Assembly (NCBI RefSeq): GCF_020103725.1
Contig: NZ_JAHXBG010000009.1
Span: 248,001 to 312,000 of the forward strand
DNA from: Hyalangium gracile
GTDB taxonomy: Bacteria; Myxococcota; Myxococcia; Myxococcales; Myxococcaceae
Length of the DNA stretch: 64,000 bases
Reading direction: 5' to 3'
The notes under the pieces are model-generated. The model made no database searches. It was not told where the DNA came from and worked only from the letters and a program-made list of their open reading frames with translations. Positions 32,872-40,359 of the stretch are shown one piece after another (the stretch's first letter is position 1; every line of letters begins with the position of its first letter). The position numbers and the translations under genes were made by a program.

Positions 32872-33357
32872 TCACCCGCCCTTTGTCCAACGCTCGGTCA
32901 GCTCTCCCAGCTCCACCGACTTCTCGGAGGGCACGGCGCGCGCCTCCACCCGGACGCCCTTGTCCGCCAGCCCCTGCAGCGCCTGCACCTCCGCCTCCGC
33001 CAGGAAGACGGACGGAGACACCTGCCGACGCCCGGTGCCGAAGTGCACGTTGCCCAGGTTCAGGTGGTCCATCAGCAGGCCGTGCGCGAAGGCGAAGGGC
33101 ACCGCCGCCACATCCCGGAGCAGCACCAGCGTGCGCACCCCGTCCTTGGACACGGCGGCGAAGTCCACCTGCGCCAGGGGGAGGATCTGCACTTCAATGG
33201 CGGACTGCACCGCCAACGCCATGGCGGCGCGGATGAGCGGACTGGAGGCGGCTTCGTCATCGGCGACGACGACGCGCTGCACCTTGAGGTGCGGCAGCCA
33301 GGCCTCGACGACCTGTCCGTGGATGAGGCGGTTGTCGACCCGGACCAGGGTGATCAC
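32872..33357 (-). CDS. mannose-type PTS subunit IIB
   Basis: A 161-residue cytoplasmic IIB protein; the N-terminus LVRVDNRLIHGQVVEAWLP carries the phospho-His (LIHGQV). Other family marks are VVVADDEAA and LGNVHFGTGRRQVSPSVFL. IIB receives phosphate from IIA. GTG start 33 bases after the IIA stop. Confidence 0.94.
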   Translation of the reverse strand: MITLVRVDNRLIHGQVVEAWLPHLKVQRVVVADDEAASSPLIRAAMALAVQSAIEVQILPLAQVDFAAVSKDGVRTLVLLRDVAAVPFAFAHGLLMDHLNLGNVHFGTGRRQVSPSVFLAEAEVQALQGLADKGVRVEARAVPSEKSVELGELTERWTKGG

Positions 33358-33390
33358 GGCTGTCTCGAATCGCCTACAGGCGCTCAGGCG

Positions 33391-33813
33391 TCAAGTTCGC
33401 GGCGACTGCTGAGCCTCGCGAAGAAGGGCGGACGCGCAGGTGATGTTGCGCTGGCCATAGGCGGCCAGCAGGGAGGCCATCTCCGGGAGCGGCAGGTGCT
33501 CGCCGCGCAGCGAGTTGGCCTTGAGGATCATCGGAAGGTTGACGCCGGCAAGAACTTCAAGGTTGCCCCGCTGACACATCATCAGGGACTCCTTGCAGGG
33601 TGTACCTCCGAACAGGTCGGCCATGACGATGACACCTTCCCCGTCATCCACCTTGGCCACCGCCTGCTTCATCTTCGCCCGCAAGTCCTCGACGGACGTG
33701 CCTGGCTCGATGTTGCACGTGGCCACAGCGGGCAGCTTGCCCACAATCTGCTCGGCGGTGGCAACCAGCTCTTCTGCCAGACGCCCGTGAGATGCGACAA
33801 CGAGGCCGACCAT
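33391..33813 (-). CDS. mannose-type PTS subunit IIA
   Basis: A 140-residue EIIA-man protein: MVGLVVASHGRLAEELVATA carries the phospho-His (ASHGRLA), followed by VIVMADLFGGTPCKESLMM. The ATG at 33813 has GAGGAG five bases before it, so it is preferred over the GTG at 33819. It heads the cluster IIA-IIB-IIC-IID-HPr-EI. A soluble single-domain IIA can also act as a regulator. Confidence 0.94.
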   Translation of the reverse strand: MVGLVVASHGRLAEELVATAEQIVGKLPAVATCNIEPGTSVEDLRAKMKQAVAKVDDGEGVIVMADLFGGTPCKESLMMCQRGNLEVLAGVNLPMILKANSLRGEHLPLPEMASLLAAYGQRNITCASALLREAQQSPRT

Positions 33814-34141
33814 ATTCACTCCTCACCACCCCCCGGGCTTGCGGTCTACGCCTGAATGCTACGACGTGCAACCCCGGTGAAAGGTTCCGCGTCCCGCTAC
33901 CTGCTCCAGCCTACCCTTCTGTCTCGAAAGGTAAGACCGACCCCGGCTGCGCGCCCATGATTCCTTGGCCGGTGAGAAAGGGCGCCGTCGCCCACCGGTC
34001 GGGGGAGCATGTCCAGAGCTTCCCACATTTGATGGATGCCCGGGCATGACTAAAGGTGCGGGCCCAGGCCGATTTTCCGGGGGTTGCATGTCGTCTGGCC
34101 GTCGGGCAGGCAGCCGGGCTGGGGCGAGGAGGTGCTTCGGC
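33814..34141. other. non-coding stretch upstream of the PTS cluster
   Basis: These 328 bases hold no convincing gene. Near the middle a compound hairpin is seen: outer arms CCGGT/ACCGG (33969-33973 and 33994-33998) and inner arms GGGCG/CGCCC (33980-33984 and 33989-33993). It may terminate the protein pair on the right or belong to the PTS leader. Confidence 0.6.
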
Positions 34142-35122
34142 TCACAAGCAGAGGTCTCGGAGTGGTTCCTCGGGAGGTGCGCGACTCTCCATGAGGTCGA
34201 TGCAGCGATCCTGGTAGTAGGGTGGCGCCGGCAGATCACAGTAGGCATGGGGGTCCGAGGTAGGTTCGGACTGCTGGGCTCCCGCTGCATTGGAGCGGCG
34301 ATAGAAGCGAATGGCCTCGTCGATGTTGCCGGCCTCCTCGAACAGCTCTCCGCGAAGGCCCCAGCACATGGACTCCACAGAGGCCGGGTATTGATCGAGA
34401 AAGGCATCAAGCGCCGCAGCGGACTGGTCGCGCTGCCCGAGCGCCCGGTAGTAGCTGACCTGCACCCGAGCTTTCCGACAAGCTTCTTGTTCGGAGAGCG
34501 GCGTAGGCTCTTCCTGAAGAAGGGCACCCTCCGTCCGACGAACCGTCCCATGCCACGTCGCGTCGGTTGCACCGCTACGAGTATCCAGCCACGCAGTCAA
34601 GACGTACTCACCCACTGGGATAGGCTCCACGTCCTCCACGGCCATGAGAAGTGTCAAGCGCCCAGCAGGGTTCTTCTCGTCGAGCACGAGGGAGCCTGAT
34701 GAGGGACTGCCCGCGATTTTGAGCGGCCAGTCCTGGCGCACATCCGCCTGGCCACGAATGCGTCGGAGCACCTCCAGTTTGATGAACTGGTGCCACTCGC
34801 CCGACTTCGCGGCAATGGTAATCGGTGGGACAGGCTCGGCCCCGGATACATCCGGGTGGTAGACGCTGACCTCGATGACGAGAGGCCAACGACGGTAGAT
34901 CGCCTCGGAGAGATCGCCGTTGAGCTTGATCCCCACCGCGGGCCCAGGAGCAGGCTCAGCGAGGGTCCCCCTGGGGGGGACCGATTCAGGCGCGCGCGGA
35001 CGTGCCTCTGCGGAACGAGCCAATGGGGTTGCGAGTTCCTTCTCGGGGGAAGGTCCGGCGGCCTCCGCCATCGAAGCACAGCCTAGAAGGAGAGGCAGCC
35101 CGAAACGAAAGAGCGAGATCAT
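34142..35122 (-). CDS. exported protein of unknown function, coupled to a metalloprotease
   Basis: A 326-residue protein with signal MISLFRFGLPLLLGCASMAE (possible lipobox LLGC). I do not recognise a family. The middle is beta-rich; the last third has helical TPR-like repeats (QSAAALDAFLDQYPASVES, GELFEEAGNIDEAIRFYRR). Its start overlaps the protease gene stop by four bases. Base composition and codon use look less GC-rich than neighbours, as in the protease gene. A partner or inhibitor of the protease is possible. Confidence 0.6.
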   Translation of the reverse strand: MISLFRFGLPLLLGCASMAEAAGPSPEKELATPLARSAEARPRAPESVPPRGTLAEPAPGPAVGIKLNGDLSEAIYRRWPLVIEVSVYHPDVSGAEPVPPITIAAKSGEWHQFIKLEVLRRIRGQADVRQDWPLKIAGSPSSGSLVLDEKNPAGRLTLLMAVEDVEPIPVGEYVLTAWLDTRSGATDATWHGTVRRTEGALLQEEPTPLSEQEACRKARVQVSYYRALGQRDQSAAALDAFLDQYPASVESMCWGLRGELFEEAGNIDEAIRFYRRSNAAGAQQSEPTSDPHAYCDLPAPPYYQDRCIDLMESRAPPEEPLRDLCL

Positions 35123-37332
35123 GGGGCGTTCCGTGGGGGATGACCGTGGGCGTCATTGACGCAAACGTGGTGAACACAATCTCCCCGCTTGGGAGCCGCA
35201 TCCCCGTGCCGTGAGGTACGGACCGTCCCGTCCGGGTACAGCCCATCACTGTTGAAGGTCTTGCCCTTGCCGTCGGAGCAGAGCGTCGTACCGAGTGGCT
35301 CTGGCTGCAGCAGGAAGTACCGAACCGAGCGCTCACCAGAGCGAATGACGGCCCGGGCTGAGGCGTACCGCATGAAGCAGGTCTCATCGCCGCTGAACAG
35401 CCCACCATGCGCGGTCGAGACAATGACAGCGGGAAGTGAGTCGGGCAGTGTGAGCCCGAAGCCTGTCCCCTCCTGTTTGAAGGTGACCACGTCACCTGCT
35501 GGCCCGTTATCCATTCCGGGTACCTCAAGGAAGCGACCATCGGGCTGCTTCCGCCAGGCCACGTCCCTCCGTGCTCCCTCCCCATGATGGGGAATGTCAA
35601 CGGAGTGCCCAAGTTCATGGGCCACGGTGTTGGCAAGTTCGCGAGGAGGGATTTCGCGCGCGAGTTCAATGACGCCAGCGTGTTTCGGGGTGCTAGGCCC
35701 TCCTTGGGTTTGGGATCTCCTTCTTTCCTGGCTGGACCTTGTGAGCATGACGAGGTGCTGGTCGACACGATGTCTCCCACCATCATGGAGGGCGTTGAAG
35801 TTGGCGACTCGCGTTGTTGGATCGAAGTCCCCACTGCTGAAGTTGAAGCCCGCGTGGACTTGAAGTCTCGTAGCCCTCTTGAAGAGATTGATGCCCGCCA
35901 CTGCATCGCCCTCCAGTTCATTATAGAGGAAGTAGTCCACCGTCTCAGGATTGGTGGAGAACCAGCTTCCATCCGCAATAAAGCCCCGGTACTCCTCATA
36001 GAGGGTAAGACCATCGCCCGCGTGGCCGTCTCCTCCGCCGCCAGGCAGGCGTTCGCCGTCGTACGAGTCCGCCAGTGCCATGGCGCCGTTTTCTCTCTTC
36101 CACACATCCGCCACGAACGAGTCTGGCGCTCGCTTTGGGATGCGAAGCGGTAGCAAGTGGAAGGAGTCCCCCTCATCGCGCACCTTCGCTACAAGCAGTG
36201 TTCCATCAGCCATCTCGGCGATGGCGGTCACCTCGCCGTAGGCGCCGAAGTCGAACGACGACAGGTCCGCAGCAGCCTGCGTGTACTCGCCCGCTGGCGT
36301 CTCGACACGATCCTTGCTGACGAAGGTCAGCCCCAACGTCTCGTTGGGCTCCCGCTCGAACTGGATATCCTGGGGGCTTGCCTCCCCGTCTGACAGTGGC
36401 GAATTCATGGCCACCCCAGGGACCTTTGAAGAGCGTAGAACAAAGGAGATTCTCGCCGCCTTTTTTGGCAGGAACGGCCCAATCGGGATGACCAGCGCTC
36501 GAAGACGCAGCGTTGCCCCCGCGCGCATGGGCTGCGGCCCGGGAGCTACCTCCTTCGGGGCTCGAAGGAGCGAAGATCCGAGAGTTGTCACCCCCACGGG
36601 TGGCAGTTCATCAGCAGGCAGAGTGCCCACGAATGCCAGGGGACGCCACGCGTCATAGCCTTCCGCTTCAAGCAGGAGTTCCGCCTCTGAGTTCCTGGGC
36701 GCAAGATTCCACTGAACGACCCAGTCCGTGGAGTGCCCTGTCTCGTCATCCGTCGAGAAGGTCACGGTCTCACTCAACTTCAACCCCTCCGTGGGAAGAG
36801 ACACAAACAGCTTCTCCGCTGGTGGCGTCAGGCGCACGGAGGTGCCGGCCGGGATCTCCTGCCCATCGAGGGTGATGCTCCCCTCACAAGGAGCAAAAAC
36901 GTCGCTGAACGACAGCCTGTACTGGCCGGTAGCAGAAAACTCCAGGGTGGCCGCGAGACTTCCACTCCCAGAGCAACGCTCCCTCTCGACTTGGCTGCCA
37001 CTCTCCGTAGTGAGGGTCGATTGAAACCGGGCCTCGTGAAAGACTGGTGCAGGGCCAAGAGCGGATCGGAGAGGAGCGCGGTGCTCTAGCTCCACGATGC
37101 CCCAACTCCACATCGTGCGATCCCACGCCTCTGTCAGTCCCTCGAGGGACCGCTCACCTTTGCTGCTACTCCTGACCGAATACGTCCCTACCCACTGAGA
37201 GACACCAAGAAAGCGGCTGTTCATGTCCGGTGGCGGCCGAGCGCCCGCAGGCTCCGTCGGCTTACATGCCGAGGCCACGAGCACGATCCACACCACCACC
37301 CAGTTCCCGCTCCTTGTAAAGAGTGTGAGCAT
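35119..37332 (-). CDS. zinc metalloprotease-like lipoprotein (zincin)
   Basis: A 737-residue protein with lipoprotein signal ending SACKP. The C-terminal part has HELGHSVDIPHH at residues 572-583: His572, Glu573 and His576 form the HExxH core and His582 the third ligand of the HExxHxxxxxH pattern of metzincins, with Asp in place of the usual Gly. Before it, GDGHAGDGLTLYEEYRGF is a calcium-loop-like segment common in this protease group. The N-terminal 400 residues are beta-rich and unassigned. Composition is less GC-rich than the surroundings. It overlaps the next gene (ATGA). Confidence 0.75.
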   Translation of the reverse strand: MLTLFTRSGNWVVVWIVLVASACKPTEPAGARPPPDMNSRFLGVSQWVGTYSVRSSSKGERSLEGLTEAWDRTMWSWGIVELEHRAPLRSALGPAPVFHEARFQSTLTTESGSQVERERCSGSGSLAATLEFSATGQYRLSFSDVFAPCEGSITLDGQEIPAGTSVRLTPPAEKLFVSLPTEGLKLSETVTFSTDDETGHSTDWVVQWNLAPRNSEAELLLEAEGYDAWRPLAFVGTLPADELPPVGVTTLGSSLLRAPKEVAPGPQPMRAGATLRLRALVIPIGPFLPKKAARISFVLRSSKVPGVAMNSPLSDGEASPQDIQFEREPNETLGLTFVSKDRVETPAGEYTQAAADLSSFDFGAYGEVTAIAEMADGTLLVAKVRDEGDSFHLLPLRIPKRAPDSFVADVWKRENGAMALADSYDGERLPGGGGDGHAGDGLTLYEEYRGFIADGSWFSTNPETVDYFLYNELEGDAVAGINLFKRATRLQVHAGFNFSSGDFDPTTRVANFNALHDGGRHRVDQHLVMLTRSSQERRRSQTQGGPSTPKHAGVIELAREIPPRELANTVAHELGHSVDIPHHGEGARRDVAWRKQPDGRFLEVPGMDNGPAGDVVTFKQEGTGFGLTLPDSLPAVIVSTAHGGLFSGDETCFMRYASARAVIRSGERSVRYFLLQPEPLGTTLCSDGKGKTFNSDGLYPDGTVRTSRHGDAAPKRGDCVHHVCVNDAHGHPPRNAP

Positions 37333-37380
37333 GACTTCGAGGAAGACTAGCAGTCTCCCGAGACATCTGTGACCTCCCGC

Positions 37381-38310
37381 TCACCCGAGTGACGACACCA
37401 CGAGTCGGGCCCGTTGCGCCGCCGGCCTGACGTGGGCGGTAGCCCCGGCGTTGAAGGCCAGGAAGTCCTCCTCCACCCCATCGCTGAAGATGACGCCCCC
37501 CGAGGGCATGCGGGACTCCAGCACCAGCTCCCGCTCGGCGGTGACGAAGCCGCTGATCAGGTCTGCCGAGGAGTGGCGGCTGACGAAGGGCTCACGCACC
37601 ACGAAGGCCAGCCGGGGGTCCTCCCAGCCCATCCGCCAGGTGCTCCCCGGCACCCCGCCCGTGGAGGAGGTGAGCCCTCGGGCCAGGGTGAAGACCGAGG
37701 AGAGCCAGCCGCTGGAGCCGGCCCCCGTGGAGACGATGACGCCGCTGGAGGACTGGGGCTCGGCTGTCTCTCCGTGTCGCAGCGTGTAGCGCGCGGACAC
37801 GTGCGTGCGCGCCCCGAGGAACAGCTCGTTGAAGGCCAGCAGCCGCTGCCCATCCGCCAGGCGCGCCTCGGCCAGCGTCACCTCGCGCATGCTCGCCTTG
37901 CCCTCCAGCGTCCGCCGCACCGCCGCCCGGGCCCCGTCCACCCGGAAGGGCAGCAGCACCCCGTCGAAGCGGGTCGGATCCGGGTTCACCCCCACCAGCG
38001 GCTGCCGGTCCACGTACTTGGCCACGTTGGCCACCAGCCCGTCCTGCCCCACCGCCACCACCAGCTCCTTGCCGCTGAAGAGGAAGGTGGGCACCAGCGA
38101 GCGGTCCACCTGCTGCACCGGCAGCCCGAACGCCAGGGCGCCGTGGAGCCCGTCCAGCGCCCGGCGATAGGTGTCGTCCTCGCGGGCGTAGTCCTCGAAG
38201 TCCTGCCCGGCGTGCTCCAGGTAGAAGCGCGCCTGGGCCCGGGTGTTCAGCCGCTCGATGAGCTCCGCCAGCCGCGTCTTGCGCGTGACGAGGACGATCT
38301 TCTCGTACAT
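37381..38310 (-). CDS. NAD kinase-like protein
   Basis: A 309-residue protein related to NAD kinases. The phosphate-binding GGDG motif reads VVAVGQDGLVANVAKYV, keeping the catalytic Asp but with Gln for Gly; the downstream NELFLGARTH (NE motif) and STGAGSSGWLSSVF (TGxxGSS/TGSTAY-like) also fit. The C-terminus has RLVVSSLG. Standard NAD kinases have about 270-300 residues. It follows an SPFH gene by seven bases, behind a strong palindrome. Activity on NAD is unproven given the altered motif. Confidence 0.75.
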   Translation of the reverse strand: MYEKIVLVTRKTRLAELIERLNTRAQARFYLEHAGQDFEDYAREDDTYRRALDGLHGALAFGLPVQQVDRSLVPTFLFSGKELVVAVGQDGLVANVAKYVDRQPLVGVNPDPTRFDGVLLPFRVDGARAAVRRTLEGKASMREVTLAEARLADGQRLLAFNELFLGARTHVSARYTLRHGETAEPQSSSGVIVSTGAGSSGWLSSVFTLARGLTSSTGGVPGSTWRMGWEDPRLAFVVREPFVSRHSSADLISGFVTAERELVLESRMPSGGVIFSDGVEEDFLAFNAGATAHVRPAAQRARLVVSSLG

Positions 38311-38317
38311 GGCGCCC

Positions 38318-39316
38318 TCACTTGTTGCCCCGGCCGCGCGGCGGCTCGGCGGACGGCTCGCGCTGCGAGGGGCCCAGCAGCCCGCTGAGCAGCTCCGGCG
38401 ACATGTTCAGCTCGCCGATCTTCTGCGCGTTCTCCGCCATCTCCCGGAAGGCCAGGGCGATGTTCAGCTTGGGGTCGCTCCCTCCGCCGTTGGCCGCCAG
38501 CAGCGTCTTCCAGTCCACGCCCTTGACGGGGTTGAGCACCTTCTCCAGCGCGTAGGCCCGCGCATCCGCCGCCTGGCGCTCGTTCTGCGTCCAGCGCTCC
38601 ATGAGCGCCGCGCGCTGCTCCTCCACGGCGATGTCCGCCGCCATCTGCGCCTCGCGGATCTGCCGGCGCTTCTCCTCCACCGCCAGCTCCGTGGACAGCT
38701 CGCTCTCCTTGATGCGGCGCTCCTGCTCCACGGCGGCGTTGCGGCGGGCGTAGATGGCCTCGTCCGCGCGGCGCTGCAGCCCCTCGCGCGCCTCGGCCTC
38801 CAGCGCCCGAGCCATCTCCGGCGTGGGCCGTACCGACAGGAGCGAGAAGCCCATCACCTCCACGCCCAGCAGGCGGATGGCCTCCGAGTCCGACAGCGCC
38901 CCGAGCACCTGCCCCTCCACCACGTCCGCGCGCCCCAGCACCTCGCGCAGCGCCATGCCCTGCACCACCGTGCGGGCGCGCACCTGCGCCACCTGCACCA
39001 GGCGCTCCTCCAGCTTCTCTGGATCGCTGGAGAGGTACCGCCCCGAAGCGTCGATCGAGTAGTCCAGCAGCGAGGCCAGCCGCTTGGGGTCCGCCACCCG
39101 GTAGGTGAGCTGCCCCTGCAGCGTCACCGCCTGGAAGTCCTGCGTCACCTCATTGAAGACGAAGGGCACGTCCGCGCTGGCCAGCGGCACCCCGACCAGC
39201 GTCGTCGTTGGAGCCCAGTACAGGAAGGAGAGCCCGGGGCCCTCCCGCCTCACCTTCCCGTCCTGGAACTGGATGACGTACGTCGTCGGCGCAGCCTTGA
39301 TGTAGCGGATGGGCAT
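38318..39316 (-). CDS. SPFH/band-7 (stomatin-like) protein
   Basis: A 332-residue protein: residues 1-180 form the SPFH domain (VPLASADVPFVFNEVTQDFQ, VQVAQVRARTVVQGMALREV), followed by a charged coiled coil with many Glu/Arg/Ala (about 185-260), then a flexible tail. No N-terminal membrane anchor is evident, unlike most prohibitins. ATG 39316 is chosen because AAAGGAG precedes it; the frame's earlier ATG at 39349 lies inside the palindrome. It probably scaffolds membrane microdomains; cotranscribed with the NAD-kinase-like gene. Confidence 0.85.
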   Translation of the reverse strand: MPIRYIKAAPTTYVIQFQDGKVRREGPGLSFLYWAPTTTLVGVPLASADVPFVFNEVTQDFQAVTLQGQLTYRVADPKRLASLLDYSIDASGRYLSSDPEKLEERLVQVAQVRARTVVQGMALREVLGRADVVEGQVLGALSDSEAIRLLGVEVMGFSLLSVRPTPEMARALEAEAREGLQRRADEAIYARRNAAVEQERRIKESELSTELAVEEKRRQIREAQMAADIAVEEQRAALMERWTQNERQAADARAYALEKVLNPVKGVDWKTLLAANGGGSDPKLNIALAFREMAENAQKIGELNMSPELLSGLLGPSQREPSAEPPRGRGNK

Positions 39317-39330
39317 GGCCCGCTCCTTTC

Positions 39331-39370
39331 CGTGTAACTTCGACACCAAGCTTAGTGTCGAATCTACACG
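39331..39370 (-). promoter_or_regulatory. 40-bp near-perfect palindrome upstream of the SPFH gene
   Basis: The arms are CGTGTA (39331-39336) with TACACG (39365-39370) and TTCGACAC (39339-39346) with GTGTCGAA (39355-39362); the centre holds AAGCTT (39348-39353). 36 of 40 positions are symmetric. On the minus strand a weak -35 TTGCAT (39372-39377) and -10 TAAGCT (39349-39354), 17 bases apart, overlap it. It looks like an operator for a dimeric or tetrameric repressor controlling SPFH and NAD-kinase-like genes. Confidence 0.7.
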
Positions 39371-39402
39371 AATGCAACATCATCGCGCGCGCTTGACGGG
39401 GG

Positions 39403-40359
39403 CTACTCGAAGAGGACCTCGCGGCGCTCCCAGTTGGTGCCACCGCGCCCGTCGCGGACGACGACCCAGACGCTCACCCGCTCGGTCTTCTCGGCCGGCT
39501 CCCGCCAGGAGGCCTTGGGCCCGACGTTGTCGGGCGAAGGGTCTCTCGGGTCCTTCTGCCGCGTGAGGTTGCGCTGCCAGGAGCCCTTGTCGGTGAACCA
39601 GTAGAAGATGAGCCGCTCGCGCTGGAGCTCCTGCTCTCCGGTGATGCCCCGCGCCTCGTAGAACTGGGCCTCGGACTCGTCGAAGAGGGGCTCGATGTCG
39701 TGCTCGCACACCTTCACGAGGCTCTCGTCGGCCGCCTCCACCTCCTCCTTGTCCTCCTCCGGGCAGTCCCCGTACTTGAGCGTCCTCGGGGTGTCCGGGA
39801 GCCAGTCCTCGCCGTCCAGCGTGAGCCCCTTCAGCACCGGGTTCCGGTTGGGCTCCTGCCCCTCCGGCAGGACCGCCGTCACGGCGACGCTCTTCACGGC
39901 CGTCAGGGGGCCCTTGTCGGAGCTGACCTCGAGCTGGAGCTGGAGCTGCGGCGCGGGAACGTCCTCTCCGGCGGCCAGCACCCCGGCCACGTTCTCCGGC
40001 AGCGGGATGCTCTGGGAGACGGAGTTGATGGCCGCGCTGCCGCTCGTCTCCATGACGATGGTGTTGCTGTCGGTGCAGAGCTGGTCCTCGCCCTCCCCCG
40101 CCTCCGCGTTGGAGCGTGGCGGAAGGAGGCAGGACCACCAGCGCACCTCGGCGACGGCCAGCTGGTCCGCGGGGTCGGCGACCAGCGCGCGCGCCCGCAC
40201 CGAGTCGGGCTGCGAGGCCCCACTGGTCAGCTCCGGCGGATCCACCTGGATGGCGAGGATGCGGCGATCGACGACCTCGCTCGAGCGCTCGAAGTCATAG
40301 GTGCAGCCCGACAGCGCCAGCAGCCCACCGAGCGGAAGCATCATCAGACGGGCGGACAT
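39403..40359 (-). CDS. lipoprotein of unknown function, coupled to a TonB receptor
   Basis: A 318-residue protein with lipoprotein signal MSARLMMLPLGGLLALSGC (lipobox LSGC). The body is acidic, with Cys at DCPEEDKEEVE and VCEHDIEPL, and ends WVVVRDGRGGTNWERREVLF. I do not recognise the family; it resembles surface lipoproteins that pair with TonB receptors in myxobacteria. Its ATG overlaps the receptor stop (TGATG). A surface substrate-binding or accessory role is likely. Confidence 0.65.
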   Translation of the reverse strand: MSARLMMLPLGGLLALSGCTYDFERSSEVVDRRILAIQVDPPELTSGASQPDSVRARALVADPADQLAVAEVRWWSCLLPPRSNAEAGEGEDQLCTDSNTIVMETSGSAAINSVSQSIPLPENVAGVLAAGEDVPAPQLQLQLEVSSDKGPLTAVKSVAVTAVLPEGQEPNRNPVLKGLTLDGEDWLPDTPRTLKYGDCPEEDKEEVEAADESLVKVCEHDIEPLFDESEAQFYEARGITGEQELQRERLIFYWFTDKGSWQRNLTRQKDPRDPSPDNVGPKASWREPAEKTERVSVWVVVRDGRGGTNWERREVLFE

